From positions 12,586,001-12,650,000 of the forward strand of contig NC_135126.1 of the NCBI RefSeq assembly GCF_050908995.1: DNA of 64,000 nucleotides, written 5' to 3'. This document shows positions 23,601-35,885 of this stretch, in pieces. The stretch comes from Andrena cerasifolii (taxonomy: Eukaryota; Arthropoda; Insecta; Hymenoptera; Andrenidae). The notes beneath the pieces are model-generated. The model was not told the DNA's origin. It did no database searches and was given only the letters and a program-made list of their open reading frames with translations. The stretch's first letter is position 1. Each line of letters starts with the position of its first letter. The position numbers and the translations under genes were made by a program.

Positions 23601-24749
23601 TTGACATCGAACTGGGGGGGTACATTTTTCCAACGGCACTCGCTGTGTGTTAATTTCGCCGAGCTAACGAGCTCTCCGTCGTCGAGAGATGATCAGGGTG
23701 TTCGCGAAAGATTCTAATTCACCTTCCGCAACAGCATTCTAATTTTACATGCATTCGCACCGCTGTAACGGGAGACGAGCACAGGCACATCGAATCGCGT
23801 TCGAACAGCAGTCAGATTTGCTCGCTGCCCGGTAGAACTGTAATTCTCAATTAAGTCCGCGCCGAATTGCACGATCGTAATTGTTGTTTTTCTTTCGCCA
23901 CCCACCACCCTGTCGGCATGGATTGTTCTGTGGAAAAAATGCGTTCCGGGCACAGTCTATCGTCCGCTGCCCAATGTTTCGCGGTATTCGACGGGCGAAC
24001 ATGGGCGACAAACATTTCCAGCGACACGTTACAACGTGCAGCATACCTACCCCCATCCCCCGTGCTGGTGTACGCTAATCGGTTGAATCTATTCGTCGCG
24101 ATGCACACCGGTCTGTAACAAATCGATGGAATCCATTAAATTCTGGGCCGTGAGATATGACGTTCGAATTATTCATCGTTGGAAGGAAAATTAGCGATTA
24201 TGTCGGGGAACGTTCAAAACGGTCGCGCGTCATGTAGGTACATAGGTAGTTACACGATTGCTGGTGATCGATAAAAATCAAACCGTACCGCACTCCGTGG
24301 AAAATCGACGACACTTGGATCCAATCAGTCCCCGAAAGTTAATTCCTTTCGGTATTAATACAGAAAGTGCATCTCCGGTAATGAGATTGCATCGCTCGAG
24401 GGGATGATATAAGGGGGTCGATTACAAAGCTTGTTCGTAATAACATATTGTTCGCTGAGCCGGTGTGCATGCCTGGAGTGGGCTCGATGCGTTCTACACA
24501 CACAGCAAATAATGTAACACAAATACGCGGCTGACAGATGCAATAATTATTTGGTTAATCCACGGGCAATCGATAACCGTTGAAAATGCTGCGGGCACTG
24601 AGGGTTCTTCGAGGAGAGACCGTTCAATTCAGAAACCCGCCGATCGATGGCAGAAACCTGACATTTCATGGATTAAAAAGGACTCGATGGAGTCGACTGC
24701 ACTGGTCCCGGCGTTTGAAGGATGAAAGTCGCGAGTCATCCGCTTAATT
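20670..24749. other. Unassigned DNA, partly ORF-poor and ATTA-rich
   Basis: No gene was recognised. The part at about 22140-23260 has almost no open frames. It is dense in TAAT/ATTA words, including a 16-bp palindrome at 22644-22659, and may be a regulatory region. The frames at 20609-21540 and 23264-24118 lack domains. Confidence 0.4.
22644..22659. promoter_or_regulatory. 16-bp perfect palindrome with opposed ATTA/TAAT half-sites
   Basis: ATTACCGATCGGTAAT is its own reverse complement and places two homeodomain-type core words 8 bp apart. It sits in the ORF-poor ATTA-rich stretch. Function is speculative. Confidence 0.25.
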
Positions 24750-24754
24750 CGTTG

Positions 24755-25668
24755 CACAGTGTTTCGCGTATATGGGCGTTCGGGACAAAACTCATAGCTT
24801 CTGAACTAATCAGTTTTCGACCTAAGTACCCTAATACTTTTTAAAGAGAATATAAATATGCATCGATAGGTGTATAAAAAATATGTAGTTCCATTAAAAG
24901 AAATTAGGTGATCCTGATTTTTTATTGAATTAAAAGATTGTTATTAATTTAGAAAACCGTTGCGATCGTTTTACATATATGAATTTAGGAGACAAATATC
25001 ACAACTTCGTACACGTTCAAAACTTTTCTTGTATTTGGTTTGTAATTTTCATTACGTAGTACGTAAAACATAAAAATAACATAAAAATGAAAACATTAAT
25101 AAAAAAAATTAAATAACAATGTAAATAATAATAAAGTGAATAAATTTGTTTGTCATATTAAATCAGAATTGGAGTCGGAACATGTGTCTGGGTTTGTATT
25201 TTTTGACGATTCGCAATAATTTGAATCATCTACTATCAAGTATTTTATACGCTAAGCGCCTGGCGTAGCACGTGCTTGAGCGGTGAACGTCTTAATGATT
25301 TCGGCTATTTTTTCCGTTTCCGTTTTAATTGACGTTAATATAGAGTTTAATGTTCCCTCAATTAATATACAAAAAATCACGGAGGTACTTTTTGGTTCTT
25401 TTTTTAAAACTCAAGTTAAAGATGATAAACATTTAACATAAAAAATTCTGACAAATCGTTGATATTGCAAAAAAAATCAGCAGCTGGAAAGGTCATATAA
25501 TACTAAACATAACTTATAAAAATCATTTTGGACAACAAGTTGGTAAATTCAGCAAAAATTATGGGTAACATTAAAACCTACGTTCCTTTATTAACATTTC
25601 AAGATACAAGAATTTGTGGCTCGAACACTTTAGATTCTTGACTTTTGAGCATTACGCGAAACACTGTG
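24755..25668. mobile_element. Transib-like nonautonomous transposon 1 with 23-RSS-like left end
   Basis: The ends are CACAGTGTTTCGCGTA and the inverted equivalent, with 16 matching bases. They are flanked by perfect 5-bp direct repeats CGTTG at 24750-24754 and 25669-25673. A CAC-heptamer terminus with a 5-bp GC-rich duplication is diagnostic of Transib elements. At the left end CACAGTG is followed after exactly 23 bp by ACAAAACTC (24785-24793), matching 7 of 9 bases of the RSS nonamer ACAAAAACC. At the right end a weaker TCAAAAGTC (6 of 9) sits after 13 bp. The 914-bp AT-rich body has no transposase frame over 60 codons, so it is a nonautonomous copy. The family assignment rests on the termini and duplication only. 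Confidence 0.8.
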
Positions 25669-25673
25669 CGTTG

Positions 25674-28600
25674 TGAGCGTTCTCTGGCGTGCCCACTGAC
25701 CGAGTCCCGGAGGACGGGCCGGGAGAAGGTATTTAAACCAGAGATCAACCGCGTATAGAGTTTAGCGGGCTAAACGGGATGGCTGGCGGCTGGTGGCTTT
25801 CTTCTCCGGCCGTCTATCTTTTTTTTGCGATATCGAGAGGAACGGATCCATCGGCGCGGCCGATCCCCGACCCTCGTTCTTTCCGTGAAAATCAGACGTG
25901 GCCGTCCGCTCGGAAAGGCTGAGATAATTACTTTTCGGTTTTCGGGCATACGGTTGAGCGAGCGCAAACGAAACAGGCGTATCTTGCGGTCGTGAATTTA
26001 ATTAAATATTTTCGTGGCCGAATGTCCGTCGGCCGTGATCATCTCGCCTCCTTTTTTCCCCGTAGACACGGGGCAATTTACTTTTTTAATGTCTGTAATG
26101 AATTAAACGCTCTCCCAGCCTGCCACGGTTCCCTTTGCCCGCCGGTATTACCAACCCCCGTCTCTTGCACGCTACTCCCCTCCGCCCCCGCTCTCCCCCC
26201 GACCTCCATTTTTATCTCAATATTCCACCATTGTCCGCGCCGCTGTGCCTCTTACCCTCCACCCGTTTTGTTCGCTCCTCCGCGTGCACGTTGCCATTTG
26301 TACACTCGTTAAGTTATTAAGTGGCGCGATTACTTCTGCGGAACGCGCGCGCATCGTCGAGTTCCGCTCTCGAGGAGCGTGAATCCCAGTGACGTCGAAC
26401 CCTCGCGGGTCGCACTATTCGCCGGGCCCCGTTTTTAAGTGTCAGGCGGCGGCAACGTCTGCAAGTTCGCCGCTGTGCCTCCGAAACTTTCACCACAACT
26501 CGGAGTTTGCCGAGCTCGCGAGCATTCGAGGTCGCAACCACTCCGCGCGCAGGTGAATATCGCGGCGCTGTGCCGATGTATCGGCGAGGGTGCGCAGGGA
26601 TTGAAAATCCGTTTAGGAACGATCGGATTCTTCTGTTACTGGTCGGCGGTAGCTTTCAGGAGGACGCATTGAATTCTGGTCAAACAGAAATTATAAAGTG
26701 ATAGCTGGATGGCGAAAGTTCGTTAACGGGTTGATCAAACTCCACTGGCTAGACTCTACAGTAAGTTACAAAAATACGCGGCGCAACGTTGCACGACGGC
26801 ACTTTAGCTCTTACGTTAGATTCAATTTTATTCGCCGACGGTTCGCTCTTTTTTTTTCACCCTTATGACACGAAATTGGATTTGACGATGTTGCAATACA
26901 AGGGTGGTTGTACGATACAGTTAGCCCGTACACCGTTCTGCAGGGAAGCCGACCAATTACATTACTTAGACTAATGCTATTGATGTCGCGAAGCAGAGGG
27001 GATTGTTTTTACCGTGTGCGCCGTATTCGTCAGCTCCGTTACTAACGTGCGTATCGTCCTGGTGTTGCGCAACGTTAACCACAGGGGCACGTGTACACCG
27101 GTGTATCTTTGTCCTTTGCCTCCTCGCTCGGTGAACCGTCAATCTTCCGATCTATCCGACACCGCACTAAAATTCGATCGCCGGACACGATTTAATCAGC
27201 TGATAGATCGAAGTGCTCTTCCGCCTGTACACAATGGAAATGCTGGCTGAAGGGTCTAACGGAATTTCGATTAATCGAGTGCAGGGGGTATTCGTGTTTC
27301 GAGCCGAAAGCCGTGCCATTGGATAGATTGGCCAGTAACGGTAAGGAGTGGATTTTTCGTCGTTCGCGTTGCAGGGGGAAGGGTTTCTGAATGAGAAGCG
27401 GGGGAGAGGCGAATCCGAGACAGAAACGGGAGCGGAGGGGGACGAGGACGGCGAGATGCGTGTTTCCTCTTCCTTTCCTCGGAATCTAATTTCGTCGAAT
27501 GTCATCCTCGAGACTCGAGAGAGTGCAGCGATCTGCATTCGGGGTTGAATCGCCCGATAGCAATTTCCAGGTGAGGGGGATGGAACCTGTCGCGCACGCC
27601 GGCCAAGGAGGGATGAAGAGGAACGGCGATCAAGGAGAGCGAAGTGAGCGAAGGGACGGTTGCCGGGGGAGTGAAGTGGGCGGAGGGGTTGAATCCTGCG
27701 GGAGGATACGCTGTCCGTTCCCGGGCAAGTCTCGCCGAAGTATCGAGACCTGTATCATGGCGGCTATAATACATTTTTTATCTGATCGAGGGGATCTTCT
27801 TTATGGAGGGTGCTCCGTGCACGATTCCCCGCCGCTCTGTATCGGCGCATATGTACACGCGCGCCACCATTTACCCTGCTGCCTTCGGAATACTCCGCTC
27901 TACCTCGTGTGTATACACAGGATACATTCGTGTCTCTACTTTCTCCGCGTCTACTTTAGACATCGCTCGCGAGGATCCGTGCACTTTCTCTCTCTGTCCG
28001 CTGGTATCCTTCCGAGCCTCTGCTGCACCGTCGTCGCCACTGAGAACCCCGAGAACCGAACTGGAAGAGCATCGAGACCGCGGCTCGGCCCGTTATTAAA
28101 GTACTACTTACAATTAGTCCCGCCGCGACGGGTTTGTGGCTTCGTCGCGAAGAAACAGTTGCATCCTCGGGGCGTCGCGGCGAAAGGACCGTCTCGAGTT
28201 CACGGCGAGCGAGCCACCGGCGAAATAAAGGAACAGCAATAGGGATCGAGATCGACGGAGGGCTAACTCGGGGTGGGGGATGCCGTGATCGAGCCACGGG
28301 GAAAAGTGAAGGTGGAAACGGGAGCGGAGGCAGAAGAAGCAGGAAGAGAGCGACGCAGAGCCAGAGACGGATGGTGGCGGAGGCGGCTGAGATGGTGGGG
28401 TGGCAAGCAGAGAGCTCCCTATCATGTGGGCAAGTGGGAGGACGGTATAGGGGATTGAAAAGCAATTTCCCCGCGAGGGACGCGCGGTGTGTGGTCCGAG
28501 CTTTATATTAATGATCCAGATATATTATCGGACGTGACCGAAATTGCTGTCAAAAAACTCGGATATTGGATCGGGAGGAGATTGCGAGAAGGTCGCTCTT

Positions 28601-29267
28601 CTCTGAGCGGTCATATCTATATACGTACGTGTATGCCGATCGGTCAATGCGGGGGCCATCGTTCGCCGAAGCGAGAAGTCCTCTCTGCTTCTGGTATTTC
28701 GCCCCGTCGAGAGTGGTCGCGATCACCGAGAAGGAACAACGAGAGACCGCGTTGGCCGTGGCCAGTATCCGCGCGTCTATGGAAATCCATGGACGGGAGA
28801 CGGTCTAGGCGCGCGACCTCCCAGCAGGAACCGTTCCCGACGATTCCTCCGATCGAATCTGTATCGCGTTTCATGCACGACTCCCCGGCTCGCATTTTCT
28901 TCGTGTACCACGTCTATTACTCGCGCATCACAAGATAATACAAGCTGTCGTTCGTCGGAAGTCGGACAGATCAATTTCGTTCACGGATTTGCTTGCTTTG
29001 AACCGTTCGCCCTAAAGCGTTCCACGTTCATTCGAATCCCCCGGTAACACGCGAAACGCTTATTTGTTCCTGCTCGCGGAGATATCGAACCGCGGCCATG
29101 GGCTGCGCAGGCTGTACACGTGCATCGAAAGCACGAGCGGTCCGCAAGAGGAGAATAATCGGCCAGCACGGCGTTTTCGCGCGTTGCCAGGCCACGCGAA
29201 CGCGAAAGTCTAATTAGGCTGCTCCGCGACGGAACGTTTACAAGGCAACGAATTCGCGCCGCGCGTT
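25674..29267. other. Unassigned GC-rich DNA with long but unconvincing frames
   Basis: The longest frame of the window lies here (27499-28242, plus, 247 codons). It has no recognisable domain and irregular composition, and it overlaps long frames on the other strand. I do not call it a gene. A donor-like CAG|GTGAGG occurs at 27570/27571. A G-rich purine tract lies at about 28250-28440. Confidence 0.4.
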
Positions 29268-30274
29268 AGCTATTCCACGTCAAAACGGATAGGTGAAAAA
29301 TTTAGATACACCGATTCTCTTCAAAATTACAGCATTTGCCGGTAACATTGCAAAAATAAAGTATACTAAATTTTAACGGCCTATGTCAAATAGTTTCCGA
29401 GATATTTAAAGTTTCGAAATTTCAAACAAAATCAGCTGACGCGTCATCACTTAAGCTGTAATATCTCGGTCATTTTTAAAGATAATGCCACCGTCTTGGG
29501 CTCATTTTAAAACTGAAGGAATGCTTTCTCAACGCGTGTATAAAATGTTTTGTTTATTGTTAAGAAACTTAACAGTAATCGATGTGAAAGTTTCAAATCA
29601 CTTCAAACCTACTATTGCTAATCTTTTATATGGTGAGCAGATATTCCTACTATTTTTCTCGAAAATACTGAAAATACTGAAAGAAAAATTTGTTTTAACC
29701 CATCGTATATAAATACTTTCCTACGCTAGGCTATTGTTTTGAAAACGCGTGCGTGCGGACTGACCATGGGAACCGTGCAGTTCCAAGCGGTGTGCACGAT
29801 CGTAAGTTTTATTTTTTTATTAACTGTTCCCAAAATCTCTCCACTTTTTTGAAAAAGGCATTTATTAGTTGAAGACTTAACGAATCGAATGGTATTTTTT
29901 TCAAGCCGAACCGTGGGTGGGAACGACGTCAAATCGCGATTTAAAACTTTAACATCGATTACTGTTAAGTTTATTAACAATAAACAAAATATTCTATATA
30001 CGTTTTGAGAAAGCATTCCTTCAGCTTTAAAATGAACTTCATACGGTGGCATTATCTTTAAAAATGACCGAGATATTACAGTTTAAGTGATGACGCGTCA
30101 GCCGATTTTGTTTGAAATTTCGAAATTTTAAGATTAAATATTTCCAAAACTATTTGACATAGGCCGTTGAAATTTAGTATACTTTGTTCTTACATGGTTA
30201 TCGGCAAATGCTGTAATTTTGAAGCGAATCGGTGAAACTAAATTTTTCACCTATCCGTTTTGACGTGGAATAGC
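29268..30274. mobile_element. Long-TIR nonautonomous transposon, complete copy
   Basis: Arms of about 335 bp (29268-29604 and 29940-30274) are inverted. They begin AGCTATTCCACGTCAAAACG at both ends and share long runs such as GACGCGTCATCACTTAA and AACAGTAATCGATGT. A 108-codon frame on the minus strand (29726-30052) and a 75-codon frame on the plus strand (29485-29712) start at the equivalent ATGCCACCG in the two arms. Both encode GMLSQ followed by YRIFCLLLINLTVIDVKV or a close variant. No catalytic motif is visible in them. I could not settle a target duplication, since both flanks are CGCG-rich. Long arms fit Mutator-like or similar elements, but the superfamily is unproven. Confidence 0.85.
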
Positions 30275-33200
30275 TCGCGTGTGGGATGGTGCCGGACGGG
30301 TGGAAATGGGGGAGCCGGGGGGATTGGTGTCTCGTATGCGGGTGCGTTAAGTAGCGGACCCTGTCGCGTTGCGTACATACGTTTTATGCGGACCCGCGAT
30401 AAGCGATTAAACTGCAACCTAGCTCGGTAACCGGTTTCGAAACGATAAGCCCCGCTAATGCACGCATTTTCTGCCCGTTGAAATCCCGCCGTTATCTGCA
30501 TCCCACCGTCGAGCAGCCGCGTTGACGTCTAGACCGTACGCGTTCGCCTTTGATCCTCCTCGTTACGAAATTCTTTCGATCGCGGTTGCGTGCCATCGTT
30601 CGCCACGCGTTCCCATCGATCTCCATCCGGCTCGTTGGCCGAGTGGAGAGAGCCCGGAGCGCATATAAGATTGGCCCATCTAAATGCAATATTGGATCGG
30701 TGTCGGGCGCGTTTCTAATACGTCAACGGAAATTCACGCGCCGGTTTTTCTGTTAAGACGCCGCGCGAGGTCACGTTCCAGCTCGAAAGACCAATTTCCG
30801 CTGACTTCTATTTACATAGTTAGGTATACGGCCTGGATAATACGGCCCTGTCGAGTTCGTCGTTCGACGGAGGCACGAGGGTGTCGGCGAAGGGGTTGGC
30901 GAGGGGCTAGCTGTCCACCGGTAGAAGGATAGCTTGGCAGGAAGCGGGTCGAGGACGGTATTACGGTAATACCCACAGTGTTTCCAGGACGGTGGGTAGG
31001 CGTAACTAAATTTCCATATCTCGGCGATTGTAATGCGCATTTAGCGGCCGGGGACGACGATAGATCGAATTAGCGTTCACCCCGCGTCCGTTCTCATGTT
31101 TACGCTTATACTTTCTAATTCCGCTCGATCGACGTCCGTCCGGCCTCTTTCCCGACTTCCTCGAGCCGCAACGTTTCCGATATGGACACTCCAACCACCC
31201 ATCGCGTTGTCTGATTTCACATATTTCTTCTTTCTTTTCGATTCCTTACCCCGAGAGGATCAGTTGATTTTGTTTCTACTTCGCGAGACCATTGCAATGG
31301 GGTCTAGCAGAAATTTACGCAGCTATTCCTACGTGTATTTACATGGAGGAGCAGGAAGGTTTGATTAGCCGTGACGCCGGCGCTCGACGGTGGCTTGCCA
31401 GCCCCTTGATTGGATTCTATCCCGGACACAATGAATTGTACATCGCACGATCCATCCCGATCAAGTCGCAGCGAAGGGGATGGAACGATAGAGGAAATGA
31501 GCAAGGAGCGTGGCGAAAAAATTTGAAACTACGTTCTGCTTCTGTTATACAGAAACGCGAGTAGTTTCCAACGTTCGGTTCCTCGCGTGGGAGAAAAAAT
31601 AGCCGAGCCGCGGATCGATATAGGGCGAGGAAAAGGAGGAAAGTAAAAGATTTGGGGGACGATCGTATATTGGTCACGTTCCGAGGGAGCGCTCGCACAT
31701 AGTAGTTTGATACTGATTGACGCTTGTTCGCGTGCGGAAGGATTAGCGGTCTGACTCGTTCCCGGCAACCGCGTCTGCGCGGGGGCTGCTTCCCCGTAGC
31801 AGGTACTCGGTCCAGGGGAACACCCTGCGAAACTTGCTTACCGTAACTCGGAAACCTCTCCTCGTCTTTCTTTCATCTTCCCCTCTCATTATCGCGTCGC
31901 GGTCTAACAATCTGTAGCCACCGTTCTTTTCCCGCCAGCGTGCAACGTCCGAGGAACAATAGTTACCGCTTAATCGTCTAACAATTTCAATCCCGTTTCA
32001 CCGATTAATCCGCCACCCGGTGCTCGCCGAGCGGACATTGAAGTTCGTTAAAACGAACGGGAGCATCCGCTGCGATAGCGTTTGGTCGCGGGCTGGGCCA
32101 TTGAAAATAGAGGGACGACCTTGAACCGGGCACGGAAGTCGTGATACGTCACTGGGGCTCCCGTTTCGCCCTCTTGGGAATCGAACGCGCGGGTATCGTG
32201 TCGGAGCGAGAGCGAGCTATAGGGTAGGCACAGTGAAGAGGAATAAACGGGAGCATTGGCAGGGGTGGTGGGGAGGCGCAGGGTGAAGAAGGAAGATAGG
32301 GGAGGGTATACTGGTCGGATCGCAGGATTGTCGTAGCTTCTGTTAAGGAGCAGTCAGAGGCAAGAAGCAAGAGGCAAACACGGTGGCGTGCAAGAATGAA
32401 GCGGACGATGGAGAAAAGAAGGGCGCAAGGTGATTGGCGAGAGGCGGAGGGTTGGAGAGGGTCGGAGAGGTAGCGCGAGCGTTGAAGAAGGACGGCGATT
32501 CTTGCGCGGGGGTGAAGAAGGGATTCTGCGGAACTCGAGGGGGCTCGGGGATCAGTAGGTTGGTTCGAGGGCTGTGGGAAGGGGTGACTGTACTTAGTTA
32601 GCGGACAATGCGGCCCCTAATGAACAGCCAGGGGCGGCCGGCAGAGCAGCCACTGGAGCACGCCATCTAGTCTGAGACAGACAGATTACGTTGCGTAGCG
32701 TTATACCGCGTTATCCTCCCCCGGCTGTTGCATTCGAGGTTCGCATTGCGTGGCAATTTCGATTACGGCCCGGCCGTTTCGCCGTTTACGACACGGGTAA
32801 ACCGTATCGACGTACCTAAGTACCGTTCAGCGTCCTAACGCGCGAAAACGCTCCGGCGCGGGGCGGCGGCTCGCGCCGCGATCCCCGTGCCCGCGTTTCC
32901 GATACGGCACGTCGGCTCGTACGTCTGCATCTGCGTAATTGCGTTAGGTACTTTTCGGTAGGTACAGTGGAAAGTCGAAAACTTGGCCGAGAACTCGAGC
33001 GCGTTTCACCGTTGCCACAAACTGGGTCAATTTCTCGAGTCTCTTTGGCCCCCTGGAGATGAAATCGCTTCAAAGAACGATAAGGTCAGAGAACCTTGGT
33101 GGAAGAGAGCCGTCAGCCACTCCTCGTAACCGCGAAACAGGATTAACGGTGGAAGCGGATTTCCAGCTTTCCGCGAATTAGTCATAATTTCCTTGCCTAG

Positions 33201-33978
33201 AACTTTTGGTAACGTCATTGGAAGTTGACGTCAACGAGACGTGCCAACCGCGCGAGACGCGTAACGAATAAACTCCCGACGAATGTTGCCTCCGTTCTGG
33301 AACGTCTTCGCGGGATCGCCCACCAGTCTGTCCGGCCATAAAACCAGGCGTTAAAAGTCGTGTCTCAGTTCGAAGGAGAGAGAGAGAGAGGGGGAGGGGG
33401 AGGACCACGACGGAACAGGCGTTTTTTGAATTTACGACGCTTCTCTTATATAGCGTGTCGCTGTACGTGCACGCAATTGAGACATCTGTTTTACAAAAGC
33501 TGCCGTAAAATGTTGCATCGTCGGTGGCAGGTAATGCGCAGGGGTAGCAGACCGTCGGCGTCTGTGAAGGGACATTTTTAATCGAGTTAATACAAGGACG
33601 GATGCGCGACGATCCACGAATAGAAGAAACGAGCCGCGGTACGGCACGATTGAGATCCACTGGCTGCTGCGGCGGTTGTAATTGGATTCAATTGTCCCGC
33701 GTTAAATCAGTGACTGCACTCTCCTGCCAGTTCTCCATTCTGCGTCTATCCATCCGCTACTCCTACGACACAGCTCATTGAAACGACTCGGCTACAGCGG
33801 CGCGCTCGGGTAACCGAGTCCTTCACGACACTCGTGCAAGCTTGAAAAGAGCTTCCGCCGGGAGTTCCGGCTGGCGCATAGAAAAACACCGATTATTTGC
33901 ATAAATCTTTGTCTCCGTCGTAACGACCAACGGGTCCGATTCGCGCGTTACCTGTGACTCCTTTCAATTAGAGATACC
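30275..33978. other. Unassigned GC-rich DNA
   Basis: No gene was recognised. A G-rich tract lies at about 32250-32600. The frame at 33178-33660 (160 codons, minus) has no domain, and no further TIR pair was found. Confidence 0.45.
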
Positions 33979-33980
33979 TA

Positions 33981-35007
33981 GGGTAGACCGGGGGCGGTGG
34001 TAACACTTTGACTTTGGAATACAACAGTTTTTTTTTTACGAAAATGTTACTTACTTATCTGACATTATTTGAGCCACAACAGTTTCGCTGTATGTTAAGT
34101 AATATTCCGGTTATTAATAAAAAATGAGAAGCGGAGAATGTGTCACAACCGCCCCTGACCCCGGGTCAGTTGTCACACTGCATGGAGTCGATAGTAGCAC
34201 AAATTTAACTTTACAAAATTAAAATATTTATTGATTTTAATTATAATAATAAATGAAAAAGGTAAAATTTACAACCAATTATGTGGTGCCGCCATTGTGG
34301 GAGAAAATAGAAAACTTTTTGGCTGGTGCATTCTTCATGTGATCAATCCTTGCATTCGGTACATTGCACCCATTTTTTATTTGGTCTGCTTGTGCTGTGC
34401 TATAGGATTCCATGGAAACAAAACAATATTATTAACCTTCTTTGTCACTATTCGCTTCTGTCCCGGAACAACCGACCCCGACTGCCGAAAAAATTATAAA
34501 TTAAATTATAAATTTTTATTCACGAGATACTTAAAAGTGATAAGTAACGATCGGTATTAATTTAAAAATGACCAGATTAAATATTCAAAAATAGAGAAAA
34601 CACGTACTTGCAAAGGGAGTATTTCTATTACAATTTTAAATCACTAAGAAAAAGTTACTTTAGGGTATCGAAAAGTTATTTTCTTCACTGTGCGTGTCTA
34701 TTGTGTATCTATACTGCTAGGATATGGATGTGTGTATTCGAAATTTAGAAGCATTTAGAGCATTATATATTTAATTACAAATTACTAATAGTTAAACATC
34801 TTGAAATATCTTTCTTAAATAGTTTTTGAATTGGTTGATTTATTATTGAAGAATTAATCAATTACTCTGCAAATTTTCATCACAGACAAATTTTTGACAC
34901 CTTCTTTATGACGAGTTACCTCTTAAATGAGCAGAAATTGGGACATTCACCTTATCTATCATATGTTTTGAGATATTTAACGTGTTACAATCGCCCCCGG
35001 TCTACCC
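33981..35007. mobile_element. TA-flanked nonautonomous Tc1/mariner-type element (GGGTAGACCGGGGGC family)
   Basis: The left end is GGGTAGACCGGGGGCGGTGG and the inverted right end is GGGTAGACCGGGGGCGATTG. Both continue into TAACAC. TA flanks each side (33979-33980 and 35008-35009). A related inner word (TGTCACAACCGCCCCTGACC near 34141) repeats the end motif. The spacing TA-GGGKAGAsCGGGG-GTAAC parallels the element at 1024-1999, so the two probably belong to one lineage. The AT-rich body contains a 109-codon frame (34231-34560) without a recognised domain. A truncated copy of the 9612-type element lies near the right end. Confidence 0.85.
34755..34952 (-). mobile_element. Truncated copy of the GAGCAGAAATTGGGACATTC element, nested
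   Basis: In reverse orientation this matches 9612-9800 closely, including CTATTTAAGAAAGATATTTC and TTTCATCACA-type words. It ends with the same terminus (GGGACATTCACCT) followed by TA (34953-34954). The match stops at CTCTAA, just before the first internal copy of the repeated motif in the full element. It lies inside the element at 33981-35007, so it is either a nested insertion or a chimeric end. Confidence 0.8.
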
Positions 35008-35009
35008 TA

Positions 35010-35676
35010 CCTATCGTCTCCGTGGCCTAATGTCTTTCTCGGTATTTTTATAATCCGGCAAAACATTTTTCTGCACAACTTCTCTGCCGCATCGAAAGAA
35101 CCTTTGGAGGTCAATCGACTTGTGGACAGATAAATTGCATCGTTCGTCGAATTTGCAGGCGTAGTTTTTCAATATCGGGCGCAGCGACTCATCGAATACA
35201 AAAATGGTCCCTGGAGCGTGTCAGAAGTTTCTCCTTCGCCCCGATCGATGTCATTTGCAATTACATTCCTGGCGGAATTGGCGAACGGACGCCTGGCGGG
35301 GATGGAGGAATGGAGCGCGGCGCTTTCTGATTTTCAGCGTCGCGCAGAGCGGAACGCCACTTACCAAATACTCTTTAGCCCCGCTTTAGCGCGCGTATCG
35401 ATAACAGGGTAAGCGGTAATTTTGCTAATGGCATTGCCACGTCCTTTATATTCTACGCCATTTATGTCTTCCATCCCTTTTACGTCAGGCCTCAGCGGCT
35501 CTTGCACTTCCGTGGGACGCGGTTCGCAATGCGGGCGCGCTTTCCTGCTCGTTACTCGCGGCTGTTGCTGTGATTGTAAGTGCCTGGCTATTTCCACAAG
35601 CCCTGGCCGACAGAGGCGCCGATTTCTGTCGATCTCGATTCATTTTTCCCGATCTCGAGCCTGCCGCGTGCCACTC
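35010..35676. other. Unassigned DNA
   Basis: No gene or repeat was recognised between two transposons. Confidence 0.4.
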
Positions 35677-35679
35677 TTA

Positions 35680-35882
35680 AGGTACGTATACACGACGACA
35701 CTTTTGTGTCTAGATCAAGTGCCTTTTGTGTCTAGCTAGAGCTAGTTGCAGTGTCTTCAGTTTAGCTCTAGCTGCAACTCCCGTGTCGCGGACTGCTCTA
35801 GGCAGTTTCCAATCTTCGGGAAATTTTTTTGTGTCGTACACACTTGATCTAGACACAAAAGTGTCGTCGTGTAGACGTACCT
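35680..35882. mobile_element. PIF/Harbinger-like MITE (203 bp)
   Basis: The ends are AGGTACGTATACACGACGAC and, inverted, AGGTACGTCTACACGACGAC. They continue as ACTTTTGTGTCTAGATCAAGTG on the left and its exact equivalent on the right, giving TIRs of about 42 bp with one mismatch. The flanks are TTA at 35677-35679 and TTA at 35883-35885, a 3-bp TWA duplication as in PIF/Harbinger (Tourist-type) elements. Inside, TCTAGCTAGAGCTAG and TAGCTCTAGCTGCAAC form a second partial inverted pair. There is no coding capacity. Confidence 0.85.
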
Positions 35883-35885
35883 TTA

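Noticed and set aside
24690..24712. Sequence resembling miR-92 (CTGCACTGGTCCCGGC)
   Set aside because: The seed differs from the miR-92 seed and no complementary arm lies within about 60 bp, so there is no precursor hairpin.
27499..28242. Longest open frame (247 codons, plus strand)
   Set aside because: No domain, signal peptide or membrane pattern. Composition is irregular, and long frames overlap it on the other strand. In GC-rich DNA, stop codons are sparse, so such frames arise by chance.
29022..29040. ATTCGAATCCCC, resembling a tRNA T-arm
   Set aside because: There is no upstream A box or cloverleaf at the right distance.
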